This document shows positions 1 through 8,786 of a stretch of 64,000 nucleotides of DNA, piece after piece. How positions within the stretch are numbered: the first letter of the stretch is position 1; every line of letters begins with the position of its first letter. This DNA comes from CBDCWQ01 sp965223435 (GTDB lineage: Bacteria > Myxococcota > Kuafuiibacteriia > Kuafuiibacteriales > Kuafuiibacteriaceae). The position numbers were made by a program, and so were the translations under genes. The stretch lies in contig CBDCWQ010000012.1 of NCBI GenBank assembly GCA_965223435.1, positions 92,183 to 156,182 of the forward strand. Direction: 5' to 3'. The notes under the pieces are model-generated. The model saw nothing but the letters and a program-made list of their open reading frames with translations. It had not been told where the DNA came from and did not search any database.

Positions 1-162
1 GTAGTAGTCGCGGCCGTTCTCCTCGTCCCCTCTTGGTGCCCGCGTAGTATAGGAAATGCTCCGGGCGGTTCCCGATAAGGTCTTGAGCAGCCGTAGACAT
101 AGGGAAGTCTTTCCGGTGCCCGAAGCGGCTGAAATGACGATGGGAATGCCTGAGGGATTCAT
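1..162 (-). CDS. gmk: guanylate kinase, N-terminal part (runs off window)
   Basis: Guanylate kinase phosphorylates GMP to GDP in the cytoplasm, part of purine nucleotide supply. The 54 visible codons read from ATG at 162 towards base 1 and include a P-loop-like SAASGTGKTS (about residues 11-20) and the GMP-binding signature SYTTRAPRGDEENGRDYY at the window edge. The start codon overlaps the yicC stop as TAATG, so the two genes are probably translationally coupled. The yicC-gmk order is common in bacteria. The rest of the gene lies outside the window. Confidence 0.93.
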   Translation of the reverse strand, partial: MNPSGIPIVISAASGTGKTSLCLRLLKTLSGTARSISYTTRAPRGDEENGRDYY

Positions 163-1040
163 TATTCGACGTTTTGCACTTGTTCGCGCATGCGTTCAAG
201 CTCAGCCTTGAGGCCCACGACCCTATGGGCCGTGGCCGCATGGCCACACTTTGAGCCCATTGTATTGGCCTCTCGATTCATTTCCTGCAGGAGGAAATCC
301 AGCTTACGCCCGACAGGCTCGGAAAGCCCCAAGAACGACGCAAATTGCTGCGTATGGCTCTCGAGCCGTTCGAGCTCCTCAGTAAAATCACTGCGATCCA
401 CCAAGATGGAAACCTCCTGAGCCAGACGGATCGGATCGACGCCGTACTCGTGGTTCAGCTCACCCAGGCGCCTCTCGAGACGCTCCTTGCGGGCGAGTGT
501 CGCCTCAGGCACCGAGGATCTCAGCTCAAGGACCATTCCCTCAACCGTAGACAAATGCTCCCGGAGCTCCTGCCCCAGCGCCTGTCCCTCCCGGTCACGC
601 ATGGTCATCAATGCGTCCAAAGCTTGCTGAACCGTAGCCTCGGCCGATGGCCTCAAAGCCCCAGGGTCGACAGGTGACTGAGAAGGCCCCACAACCCCCG
701 GAAGTGAAACAACCGTGCGTAGGTCAATCTTTGGCGGAACCCCTAAGTCACCCGCGAGCCTGGTCAGCATCGTATGATACCCCTTGGCCAGGTCGAAATC
801 GATCAGGGGCGAACGAAACTGGCCCGATCCCGCGCCCAAGGTCATCGTCACATCAACCCGCCCACGGCTGATCCGCCTTCGGACCAAGGCCTCCAGCGCA
901 AAACCGAACGACTGAAATTCACTCGGTATCCTGAGGCGAACGTCGCAGTAGCGGTGGTTCACCGATCGAATCTCGGTCAGCAGCTTCTGGGCACCGCTCT
1001 CGACCGTAGCCGATCCAAACCCTGTCATGCTCCTCAGCAC
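162..1040 (-). CDS. yicC: YicC family endoribonuclease-like protein
   Basis: A 292-residue protein of the YicC/YloC family, which in E. coli and relatives acts as an endoribonuclease on RNAs. The N-terminus MLRSMTGFG is the family hallmark. The C-terminus keeps the conserved LDFLLQEMNREANTMGSK block (DUF1732 region, about residues 243-260). Length matches the family (about 290). The start is GTG at 1040, preceded by a GGAG-type ribosome site; an ATG four codons in would remove conserved residues. The gene is directly upstream of gmk with a 1-base overlap. The function assignment is family knowledge; the identity is read from the sequence. Confidence 0.93.
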   Translation of the reverse strand: MLRSMTGFGSATVESGAQKLLTEIRSVNHRYCDVRLRIPSEFQSFGFALEALVRRRISRGRVDVTMTLGAGSGQFRSPLIDFDLAKGYHTMLTRLAGDLGVPPKIDLRTVVSLPGVVGPSQSPVDPGALRPSAEATVQQALDALMTMRDREGQALGQELREHLSTVEGMVLELRSSVPEATLARKERLERRLGELNHEYGVDPIRLAQEVSILVDRSDFTEELERLESHTQQFASFLGLSEPVGRKLDFLLQEMNREANTMGSKCGHAATAHRVVGLKAELERMREQVQNVE

Positions 1041-1280
1041 GACTCCAACGAACCTTCCCCCTCATCCAGAGTCAAGCGAGCCCACCACACGAGACAATCG
1101 CCTTTTCCACGCGCGATGGGACATGGCAAAAAAGGGTCGCCCTCGGAAGGTTCATCACGCTGGATGCCCACCGGATTGCGGAAAAAGGAACACCCCAAAA
1201 ATGCCGGAGAAGCGCATGCACGGCACCCACCGTCCGAAATAGCCGTCACACCTCGCCCTCCTTTGCCCCCAGCGAGACCC

Positions 1281-2465
1281 GTGATACCCTGCCTTTCGGT
1301 GCCGAGCCGTTGTCCATCATGCGGAAACTTCGCGGTCGAAGAGCAACGGTGTACTTACTGCGGGTTCCAAGTGCAGGTTTTCCAAAGGAGCCCCGAAGAA
1401 AACCAAACAACACGCCCCGACACGCGACAGGGGGGAGCGCAACCTGATCCGTCGAGAGCACGCGCCGGGCGACAGCGCAGGCCCACACCCCAGGCCCGAA
1501 CCACGCCTAAGGCCCGCCCCGCTCCCAAGCCCCGGCCCGCGCCGCGACCCCGGCCATCGCCCGCACCCAAATCCCGGCCGGTGAAGGCCCCCTCCGTACC
1601 CTTGAACGCTCCGCCGCCCACAGCCGTGCGAGATCCCGACCACCCCCAAGTACCCCAGCCACCCTTTTCAACCGTGGACGAGCCCCCAACGATGGTCCCC
1701 TCGCAGGCGCGCATCCAGCGGCAACCATTGCCTGCAGCTGACCCACCTACGACCGTTCTGGGGCTCCCCCAACCACCCCCGCAAGGGCAGATTCACGCCA
1801 CCCCCGTGCCGCCAGGCAACCCCGAGCCACATCCGTCCGAGAAACCCGGATCTCACCCGCGCTCTTTGGCCCCAAACCACCCTCCGCATTCAGCGGGTCC
1901 GCTCACGCGGACCAATCCGGCCGCGGCGTTTGCGGACCCACAGCTTCAAGTCCCCTCGTACCCGATGCCCGCCGGCGCGCGCACCGAAGAGATCCCACCC
2001 CAGGACGGCGACACCCAGCCGATTTTAGAGCTTTCGGAAGAACACATCCTTCCCTACGACGAAAACGGTTCAGACACTGGGCCACTCGAACTCAGCGTGG
2101 AAAGTACTGCGCCCGATATGCCGGTCCTGGAAGGGGCCCTGTTGGTTGAAATTCCAGCCGAAGACCCAAGCGGCCCAACCCTTGATGGGTTCGAGTCTCA
2201 CCATCTAGGGGAAGGCGCCGGATCCGAATCCTTGTTTGACCCTCCGACCGAACCAAAGCTCGCGGCCCCATGTCCGCGGTGCCACACCAAACCATCCAAG
2301 GCCAACGCAGTATTCTGTGAACATTGTGGCACAAAAATGAGACGCGTTGCCCGACCCAAGGCCGCCACACCAAGCCATGGGCCAAGCCCCTGCATCCAAT
2401 GTGGCGTCGCCATGCCCTCGGATCTGAGTCTTTGCCCGAACTGTCACGCGCGCCAAAGAATGTAA
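1281..2465 (+). CDS. zinc-ribbon protein with proline-rich linker
   Basis: A hypothetical cytoplasmic protein of about 394 residues with three C4 zinc ribbons. One lies at the N-terminus (Cys11, Cys14, Cys24, Cys27; CPSCG then CTYCG). Two lie in tandem at the C-terminus (CPRCH/CEHCG and CIQCG/CPNCH). Between them is a long low-complexity stretch rich in Pro, Arg and Ala, then an acidic part, likely disordered. The frame is open further upstream but that part mirrors yicC on the other strand, so a start near GTG 1281 was chosen; TTG 1263 or ATG 1116 are possible. No enzyme motif is seen. Such ribbon-linker proteins often serve as adaptors; this is inference. Confidence 0.6.
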   Translation: MIPCLSVPSRCPSCGNFAVEEQRCTYCGFQVQVFQRSPEENQTTRPDTRQGGAQPDPSRARAGRQRRPTPQARTTPKARPAPKPRPAPRPRPSPAPKSRPVKAPSVPLNAPPPTAVRDPDHPQVPQPPFSTVDEPPTMVPSQARIQRQPLPAADPPTTVLGLPQPPPQGQIHATPVPPGNPEPHPSEKPGSHPRSLAPNHPPHSAGPLTRTNPAAAFADPQLQVPSYPMPAGARTEEIPPQDGDTQPILELSEEHILPYDENGSDTGPLELSVESTAPDMPVLEGALLVEIPAEDPSGPTLDGFESHHLGEGAGSESLFDPPTEPKLAAPCPRCHTKPSKANAVFCEHCGTKMRRVARPKAATPSHGPSPCIQCGVAMPSDLSLCPNCHARQRM

Positions 2466-2485
2466 GGGCCCGGCCCTCGCGCGTG

Positions 2486-3625
2486 TCAGACACTTTCCGT
2501 ACCGAGGTCGTCTCGTTGTGCATTTCCGCTGCGAATGCCCCCTATCAGAGCGCGCCGCGCATCCGCAAACACCTCATCCAACGGGCGCTCGGTGGCCGTG
2601 ATCGCCCGGTGGGGCGCGCGATCGTGGCCCCAGCGCTGAACGTCTGAATTGAGAAAAAGTCCTACGGTGGGCGTCCCGCACGCCACGCACAGGTGCATGG
2701 GACCCGTGTCGTGGGCCACAACCACCCGGCAGTGGCGAAGAAGGGCGGCCAAAGCGGCGAGATCCGTGGGCGGCGCAATGACGGAAGCATCAAGCTGACC
2801 TTGCACTTCCTTGACCAAAGCCTCCTCGCTTGGCCCCCACAAAAGGAGCACCTCGGCACCAGCCTCGAGCGCCACCGCACCCAGTCGGGCGAAAAGCTTC
2901 GTCGGAAGCCGATGGTTCGCTTTTCGGGCTCCGGGATACAGACCAACAACCACGCGCTCTTGAAGGCCGCGGCTTTGAAGCCAGGCGGCCATCGTGTCCT
3001 TTTCGACCCCGGATGCGCCCAACGTGGTCTGCATACCCTCCAAAGAAGCCTCAAACCCCAGAGGCTCCAAGAGTCGCATCTTGCTGAGCGTTTCCGGTTC
3101 GCGACCGGGCCGCGCCACAAGGACATTTGCGAAGCGGGCGGCATCACCCCGGTCATGGGCAATCCGAACGGGCGCCCCAGTCCACAAAAGGAGCATCGCC
3201 GAGCTCAGGCTAAAATGATGCCAATGGGAACCATCGATGACCACGTCGTAGCGTTCCCGGCGAAGACGAAAGATGAGCGATAAAAAGGACCACGGCCGTA
3301 CGAACAACGTGCGTTTATCGAAAGGGATGGTCTCCACGGTGCCCTCGAGCAGCCGAGACTTCGAGCGAGCCACCAAAGCGCGCACCCGAGCCTCGGGAAG
3401 GGCCTGAACCAGCTTATCCAAAAGCGGGATGGTCAACAGCACATTTCCCACGCGCTCGTCGATTCGAAGGACCAACAAGCGCTGTATTTTTTGAGCCTCA
3501 CCAGGCAGCTGAGGGCGAACGCCGATAGACAAAGCCCATGCCACCACCCGTCCGAATGCCCTCCGAATCCAGCGCCGGAGCCAGACTCGACCGGTCGTCC
3601 GGCCGAAAGAACCCCGTGAACCCAC
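2486..3625 (-). CDS. glycosyltransferase family 9 (ADP-heptosyltransferase-like)
   Basis: A 379-residue GT9 (GT-B fold) protein related to lipopolysaccharide heptosyltransferases. It should transfer a sugar, probably heptose, from ADP-heptose during LPS core or surface glycan assembly at the inner membrane. The first Rossmann half begins LLVLRIDERVGNVLLTIPLL (about residues 49-68). The C-terminal half carries the donor-site motif VAHDTGPMHLCVACGTPTVG. The GTG start at 3625 has a GAGG ribosome site nine bases upstream and lies 9 bases after the stop of the upstream GT4 gene, so the two form an operon. The N-terminal 45 residues are basic and may associate with membrane. The exact acceptor is unknown. 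Confidence 0.85.
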   Translation of the reverse strand: MGSRGSFGRTTGRVWLRRWIRRAFGRVVAWALSIGVRPQLPGEAQKIQRLLVLRIDERVGNVLLTIPLLDKLVQALPEARVRALVARSKSRLLEGTVETIPFDKRTLFVRPWSFLSLIFRLRRERYDVVIDGSHWHHFSLSSAMLLLWTGAPVRIAHDRGDAARFANVLVARPGREPETLSKMRLLEPLGFEASLEGMQTTLGASGVEKDTMAAWLQSRGLQERVVVGLYPGARKANHRLPTKLFARLGAVALEAGAEVLLLWGPSEEALVKEVQGQLDASVIAPPTDLAALAALLRHCRVVVAHDTGPMHLCVACGTPTVGLFLNSDVQRWGHDRAPHRAITATERPLDEVFADARRALIGGIRSGNAQRDDLGTESV

Positions 3626-3634
3626 GTCGAAACC

Positions 3635-4789
3635 TCAACCGTTCTGAAGGCAGGCGGAATGACCCTTGGCCATTTTCCGCGCTTCAAACAGATGTTGATA
3701 AAAAGCCGACACCCTTTCCGCCCTCTGCTGGTCCGTGAACGCCTCCAACACACGCTTCCGGCCTTCCAAGCCCATCGCGCGAAGAACGCTTCCTTCGAGG
3801 CTCGCCCATCGAGAAATCGCTTCCGAAAGCGCACCAACATCGTCCGCAGGGACCAAAAATCCACCCGACCCGGGACCTAGGATGTGCTCCACCGCGGGAA
3901 GAGATGCCCCAATCACCGGCACCCCGACCGCCATCGATTCGAGGACCGCGCGACACCCTGCATCGTTGCCCTCTCGAAGAAGAACAGTCGCATCGCAGGC
4001 CGCGATGGCCTCCGGCAAATCGCCATCTCGAAAACCGAAAAAACGGGTTCTGGCCCCAATACCCGCGCGGTCAACGTCCGCTCTCAAGACGTCCACTCCC
4101 TCCCCTTTGCCGACGAACACCAACCAGGGCGACCGCCCATTGACCGAAACCCGTCTAAACGCGTCCACCAACAGCGCGTGCCCTCGTCCAGCTTTGATCC
4201 GGGCCACCATCCCCACCACAAAAGCGTCCGCGGGAATGCCGTAGGCCTGCCGCAATGCCCTTCCATCAGCACTCGGACCAAATCTTTTCGGGTCCACCGC
4301 AGGCGAAACGACCGCGGTTCGATGCTCGGGCACCTCTGGATACGCGCTCAAAAAGGCCCTTCGGTGTGCCTCGACCACAAAGATGAACCCGTCGGTCCGC
4401 CGGTACGCGAGCCCCTGGAATCGACGCCGCACCACCGACCGCGGATGATGGATAGAGCGGACGAGGCAAGGTCGATTTCGCATCCACGCGGCGAGCGCGT
4501 GGTCGTGAGAAGAGTGCACGTGGATCGCATCGTACCCACGACCCAACCGAGACAAAGACCACCAATCCCGAATCGCACGCCCTACACCACCCTTGGTACA
4601 CAAAAATAGCGAGGGTTCGCTCGGCACCTCCGCACAAGCCACCTTGCGCGCCATATTTCCCGCGCGAACACGGTCAAACGCAAGCCTGGCATCAATGTCC
4701 GTGTACTGACGTTGACCACGCACCAATCCCAAAGCTGGATCCGCAGGACCGGTCATGGTGGCGGAGGAAACAAGATGAAGAACTTTCAC
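3635..4789 (-). CDS. glycosyltransferase family 4 (group 1)
   Basis: A 384-residue GT4 glycosyltransferase of GT-B fold. The N-terminal domain starts MKVLHLVSSATMTGPADPAL, with an acceptor-side glycine/proline loop, and contains AIHVHSSHDHALA. The C-terminal domain has the nucleotide-sugar region VVGMVARIKAGRGHALLVDA and the family EX7E-like segment around LREGNDAGCRAVLESMAVGVPVIG (about residues 277-300). It probably builds a surface polysaccharide or LPS outer core with the adjacent GT9 enzyme, whose start follows its stop by 9 bases. The start is GTG at 4789. Donor and acceptor cannot be told from the sequence. Confidence 0.87.
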   Translation of the reverse strand: MKVLHLVSSATMTGPADPALGLVRGQRQYTDIDARLAFDRVRAGNMARKVACAEVPSEPSLFLCTKGGVGRAIRDWWSLSRLGRGYDAIHVHSSHDHALAAWMRNRPCLVRSIHHPRSVVRRRFQGLAYRRTDGFIFVVEAHRRAFLSAYPEVPEHRTAVVSPAVDPKRFGPSADGRALRQAYGIPADAFVVGMVARIKAGRGHALLVDAFRRVSVNGRSPWLVFVGKGEGVDVLRADVDRAGIGARTRFFGFRDGDLPEAIAACDATVLLREGNDAGCRAVLESMAVGVPVIGASLPAVEHILGPGSGGFLVPADDVGALSEAISRWASLEGSVLRAMGLEGRKRVLEAFTDQQRAERVSAFYQHLFEARKMAKGHSACLQNG

Positions 4790-4884
4790 CGAGACACCAA
4801 CACACTGCCATCGCGAACCAGAAGGAAGAAACCTATCAATTACCCGACACAGTCTCCCGAAGGTCGACCCGCGAAAAGACCGGG

Positions 4885-6624
4885 TTATCGCGAAGCAAAA
4901 GCATCCAAGGTCGTTTCCGTGGCCGCGATCAGCGCGGAAAGGCGCGCGTCTGCGGCCTGGGCTGAGTCACGGACGCCCTCGAGCAGCGCGCCGCCCGCCG
5001 GGCTCAGTGCGCCCACCGTGGGGACAGGCGAAAAAGTACCCCGGAGACCCTCCAGATGAGACTGAAATTCGCGTTCAAACGCTTCGATACCTTGGAGCTC
5101 CTGGAACAGGCTCAACAGACCCGGCACGCTCTTCAAGGTCACGGAGGCCCCCTGAAAGATCCGCCCGCTCGCATGCACCAACCCAGAATTGCTTTGGCTG
5201 AGCGCGACAGCGCCCCGCTTCGCCCGTTCGGCGCTTCGCACAAAAACCGACCCCATCCGGAAAAGGACATCGGTCGCATGACCAAGTTGGTTTTCCAAAG
5301 GAGGCTTGGGCAAGGTCTGGGCGACCTCCTCCAACCCACGCACCAGGGCGGACACGCGAGAACCAAGCTGAGCAATGGATGCTTCTGCCGACTCCATGGC
5401 CGCATGCCCCTCCGCCATCCACTCACGCAACTGGCTTCGAAGCTCGAGCCCTCCGGGCGTCTGAGCGCCCTGCCCTGCCCGTCTCAGCGACATCAGCGCC
5501 CCATGCAAACCCTCCCGCCGACCGCACAGACTCCGAGCCTTGACCAGCCCGGTGTGGACCATCTGGGCTTCTCGCATCAACACCACGAGTCTGCGACGCG
5601 TCTCCTCAAAACCCCGGCGCTGCGCTTGACCCATCGCAACCAAACCCGAAAGTGCCCCCTCGAGCCCCCGTTGTGCGCGTCTGATTTCAAGGCTCGTCTG
5701 GCCCGCCTCTTCAGCCAGCCCTTTCAAAGCTTCTTGCTGCGCCGAAAATTGAACTCCGAGTTCTTGAGCACCCTCGGCCATGCCTTGAACAGCGACACAC
5801 AACGCTTCTGCCGATGTGGTTTTCGCCGCCAGAGTTGCTTGAAGATCTGCTTTCGTCTCGTTGATGCGACGGGCAAGCCGCTCCAGCCCCGGACCCAGGT
5901 CGAGCCGAACCGGCCGCAGGTCACCCTGCCCCAGGCCTTTGAGCGCCGCCTCTGCATGCACAAGACCTTCTGGAGGAACCGAAGCCATCCCCCGCTGTGC
6001 CCGCTCCGACTGCAGGTTCAGCGCATCTGCAATCGTCCGCGCCAACCGCCCACCTTGAGGACGAACAAAACGCCCGTCCCCAGGACGAGACGCGCGCGAG
6101 GCGAACACCGCCAAGCCCAAGGGGCGAACGGTCCGCCACCAGACCCAAAGCCCAGCAACCCATGAAAGACCGCACACCACCAAGATGGCCTCCAGCCAAA
6201 ACCCTCGGTACCCACGGCGCGGCCGAACGGGGGCCGCCATGCCGCCGAGCACCCGCCTGACGTCCGCCAAAGCCAAAGCTTCCTCGGATTCCTCCGAGAG
6301 CGAACCCAAAAGAGCACGCCCAATCGCCTCCCGCTCGTCGAGTTCACTCCTGATAGCCGACAGTTCTTCTTGAAGCTCGACTTCAACCTTCCATCCGAAG
6401 CCAAGCGCGAGCGTGCCGACCATGAGCGTCGCACCCGCAACCCACATCGGAAGGCCGAATCCAAACCCGTTCCGGCGTAGCGTTCTTGTCCATCCCGGCG
6501 ACCTCACCGGAGTCACCATACCTGAGTTTCTCAAAACCCACGAAAAGACGGCCATGCTGTTTTTGGGTGGTACCTTCGACTCGACCCAATTTGAGCCAAC
6601 AACGGAGTCGCCGCAGAAATTCAA
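4885..6624 (-). CDS. membrane-anchored coiled-coil protein, chemoreceptor-like layout
   Basis: A protein of up to 579 residues with two transmembrane helices (about residues 58-78, GLPMWVAGATLMVGTLALGF, and 146-166, FWLEAILVVCGLSWVAGLWV). A long, Ala/Gln/Arg/Leu-rich, mostly helical cytoplasmic part follows. The layout (TM, about 65-residue periplasmic helix, TM, HAMP-like linker, long helix bundle) resembles methyl-accepting chemotaxis proteins. The conserved MCP hairpin tip is not recognisable, so receptor function is not assured. The start is uncertain: TTG 6624 lies 13 bases after the upstream gene, but ATG 6555 or ATG 6519 are also possible. It lies downstream of the receiver-PATAN gene in the same operon, which suggests a shared signalling role. 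Confidence 0.6.
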   Translation of the reverse strand: MNFCGDSVVGSNWVESKVPPKNSMAVFSWVLRNSGMVTPVRSPGWTRTLRRNGFGFGLPMWVAGATLMVGTLALGFGWKVEVELQEELSAIRSELDEREAIGRALLGSLSEESEEALALADVRRVLGGMAAPVRPRRGYRGFWLEAILVVCGLSWVAGLWVWWRTVRPLGLAVFASRASRPGDGRFVRPQGGRLARTIADALNLQSERAQRGMASVPPEGLVHAEAALKGLGQGDLRPVRLDLGPGLERLARRINETKADLQATLAAKTTSAEALCVAVQGMAEGAQELGVQFSAQQEALKGLAEEAGQTSLEIRRAQRGLEGALSGLVAMGQAQRRGFEETRRRLVVLMREAQMVHTGLVKARSLCGRREGLHGALMSLRRAGQGAQTPGGLELRSQLREWMAEGHAAMESAEASIAQLGSRVSALVRGLEEVAQTLPKPPLENQLGHATDVLFRMGSVFVRSAERAKRGAVALSQSNSGLVHASGRIFQGASVTLKSVPGLLSLFQELQGIEAFEREFQSHLEGLRGTFSPVPTVGALSPAGGALLEGVRDSAQAADARLSALIAATETTLDAFASR

Positions 6625-6637
6625 ACCGGCCTGCGCT

Positions 6638-8698
6638 TTAGGCAGAGCCTACGCGCACCATGCAGGAAACAAGCTCGCGCCCAATGAGGCCACGTAAAAG
6701 GCTCAGTACTTCAAAGGTCGGGCGCTGCACCTGCCTTACAACATCCTCGATGGTTCGTGCACCATCCACGTGGTCCAGCACCGCGCGGTCGTCGGATGAA
6801 AGGGTTTTGAGGACACCGTCCTCGTCTCGATGGTTGACTCGGGCGACCACCGCTCCGAGATCGCCCACTTCTTGCACAAAGCGCTGCCATTCATCGAGGC
6901 GCCGCACGCCCTCGAGCAGGAGGTGTTGCACCGGAATCGACACACAGGCGGCCTCGGCTGCCTTGGGGAGCTCGACCCCTGTCATAATCTTGAAGCGACC
7001 ACGCGCGAAGCGAATCACTTCGTACACCAGTTCCTCGGTCTGCCGCGCAAGCGCCTGCCTCAGATCGCGTTCTCGGATGAGGGACTTTTCGACCAAGGTC
7101 TCTCCAATAAAACGCTCTGCGCTCGAGTCTGCCAGCGCGCCAAGCGTCTCCGTAAGCCCATCTTCGCCAAGCGCACCCGCAGCCACCAAAAGTCGGCCCA
7201 GCGTGAATCCCTCTGGCAAGTTTTGCTGGCTGGCAAAAGCGACGTCGTGGCCTCGAAAGAAGACTTGGACAGACGCCTCTCCGTGCTCAAACTGACAACA
7301 CACGGGGCCCGCCAATTGGGTCGCCAACTGGAACACCTGATCCGGGGAAATGTGCTGCAAGGAACCCTCCGCCGCCAGCTGCCCCAGCGACACGCCGAGT
7401 GCTCGAGGGGCCAATCCGGAATCCGGCCATGGGGATTCGCGACCACTCAAATCTCCGAACTCCTGAAGCCGAACCCCATCGGCGGACTCAACCGCGTCCT
7501 CCAGCGGCAGGCTCGAAACGAGCGTCGGTGTAAAGCTGGGAGAGCGTACGGAGCTGCCTACGGGCTCTCCCGGCCGCCCGAGAAGCTGCTCGAGTTCTTC
7601 CAGAATTTCGGCGCCATCCCGTTCGAGCACTTCGATTTCTTGTTCGGACTCCAAACGAACAATATCGCCTTCGTCTACATCTAAGGACGGAGCTGGGTCT
7701 TCAACCTCTGCTTGCTCGAGGTCCAGGTAAAGCGGGGCCGCAATCTCGGGGGGGCGACTGGGCGCTTCCTTGGGCTCGGCGTCCGCCACCGCTGGGGCTT
7801 CGGATTCTTCTTCCGATTCGGTCCCCTGCCAAGCCGCTCGGGATCGGTTCGAAAGCTCTTGCGTAGCTTCCAACCGCTCATCGCGTTGACCAAAGCCCAG
7901 CAACTCAAGACGAGTCATCTGCTCGGTCACCGCACCGCTGACCCCGAGCGCCTTCGGCCTTCCGCGGCGGGGTGTCGTGCGCGCCCCGTTCTTTGAGGGG
8001 GCAGGTCGCTCCGAAGGCAAAGCTTGTCCCGTGCTCGGCTCACCGACTTCCTCGTGGGGCCGCCGCGACGGCATCGGTCGTTTTCTGCCCAGCGCGGGAC
8101 GGGTGCTCGGATTTCGTTTTTGAATGTTCCGAGGGCGTTCTACAATCTGGGTTCCGCCCCCCTCCTCGATCACGTCGTAGAGATCGACGAGCTGGAGGAC
8201 GCGGCGCCGCTTGGAAGAAAGGGGCTTTTTGAGCCGCGAGCGCTCTAGGGCTGCACAAAGCTCACTCTCCACAAAAGGCTTCGTCAGGACGCGAATGATC
8301 TCCAGGCCCACATCAGAACGCCACCGCTCGATAGCCAGAGCGGTCTCGGGCGCGACAGGCTCAGAAACCGTTAAAATGATTGGAATAAGATCGCTTCGTT
8401 TCTTCACCAAGCTGAGCATGCCGTGGCGGTCTGCCTGCCCCGCATCGAAGATGATCAGGTCGACCGAGTCCTCGACCACATGCCTGAGCCCCTGCTCGGT
8501 CGTCGATGCGGGTAAAACCCGGTGGCCGTTTTTGGCAACCAGCAGTCTGCCCTCGCGGAGCCACTGCGGATCGGCCTCCACGACCAGAACCGTCCCCCTT
8601 CCAGCCTCTGACTTTTCGCTTGCGTGCCCCAAGAATACCCTGCGAGCCACCCTATGGTTCACCCTTTCGAAAGGGTGGAAGGATAGACAAGTAAACAT
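6638..8698 (-). CDS. response-regulator-like protein with PATAN (DUF4388) domain
   Basis: About 686 residues. The N-terminal receiver-like domain has TVLVVEADPQWLREGR, a likely phospho-acceptor in DLIIFDAGQ and the switch lysine in VLTKPF. A long acidic, Pro-rich, probably disordered linker follows. The C-terminal DUF4388/PATAN-type region runs from about SLQHISPDQVFQLATQLAG and includes a helical tail with repeated SLIRERDLRQALARQTEEL-type segments. In the family, PATAN domains act in signalling outputs such as gliding, phototaxis and exopolysaccharide control. The frame extends to 8887, but that part overlaps the upstream gene; ATG 8698 has an AGGT ribosome site and is preferred. A GTG within the palindrome region is an alternative. 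The gene sits between the amidotransferase-like and coiled-coil membrane genes. Confidence 0.75.
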   Translation of the reverse strand: MFTCLSFHPFERVNHRVARRVFLGHASEKSEAGRGTVLVVEADPQWLREGRLLVAKNGHRVLPASTTEQGLRHVVEDSVDLIIFDAGQADRHGMLSLVKKRSDLIPIILTVSEPVAPETALAIERWRSDVGLEIIRVLTKPFVESELCAALERSRLKKPLSSKRRRVLQLVDLYDVIEEGGGTQIVERPRNIQKRNPSTRPALGRKRPMPSRRPHEEVGEPSTGQALPSERPAPSKNGARTTPRRGRPKALGVSGAVTEQMTRLELLGFGQRDERLEATQELSNRSRAAWQGTESEEESEAPAVADAEPKEAPSRPPEIAAPLYLDLEQAEVEDPAPSLDVDEGDIVRLESEQEIEVLERDGAEILEELEQLLGRPGEPVGSSVRSPSFTPTLVSSLPLEDAVESADGVRLQEFGDLSGRESPWPDSGLAPRALGVSLGQLAAEGSLQHISPDQVFQLATQLAGPVCCQFEHGEASVQVFFRGHDVAFASQQNLPEGFTLGRLLVAAGALGEDGLTETLGALADSSAERFIGETLVEKSLIRERDLRQALARQTEELVYEVIRFARGRFKIMTGVELPKAAEAACVSIPVQHLLLEGVRRLDEWQRFVQEVGDLGAVVARVNHRDEDGVLKTLSSDDRAVLDHVDGARTIEDVVRQVQRPTFEVLSLLRGLIGRELVSCMVRVGSA
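8661..8676. promoter_or_regulatory. 16-bp perfect palindrome at the receiver-PATAN gene start
   Basis: ACCCTTTCGAAAGGGT is a perfect palindrome with no loop. It lies about 20 bases inside the coding sequence if ATG 8698 is the start, or just upstream if a downstream GTG is used. It could be an operator. This is inference from symmetry only. Confidence 0.3.
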
Positions 8699-8745
8699 GC
8701 TACCTGAAACGACACGGGGCCACAAGCAAAGAGGTCGGGTTTGAC

Positions 8746-8763
8746 CGGGGGTGACGACCCCCG
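8746..8763. terminator. GC-rich hairpin between amidotransferase-like and PATAN genes
   Basis: A perfect 7-bp stem (CGGGGGT / ACCCCCG) with a GACG loop, about 25 bases past the stop of the minus-strand gene ending at 8787. There is no U-run on either strand, so it may be an attenuating or mRNA-processing hairpin and not a full terminator. Confidence 0.35.
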
Positions 8764-8786
8764 AAAGGGCCTTCGTTTTCAAGGAC

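Noticed and set aside
774..1280. N-terminal extension of the zinc-ribbon protein
   Set aside because: This part lies opposite yicC, has no domain and skewed residue use; a start near 1281 fits the first ribbon.
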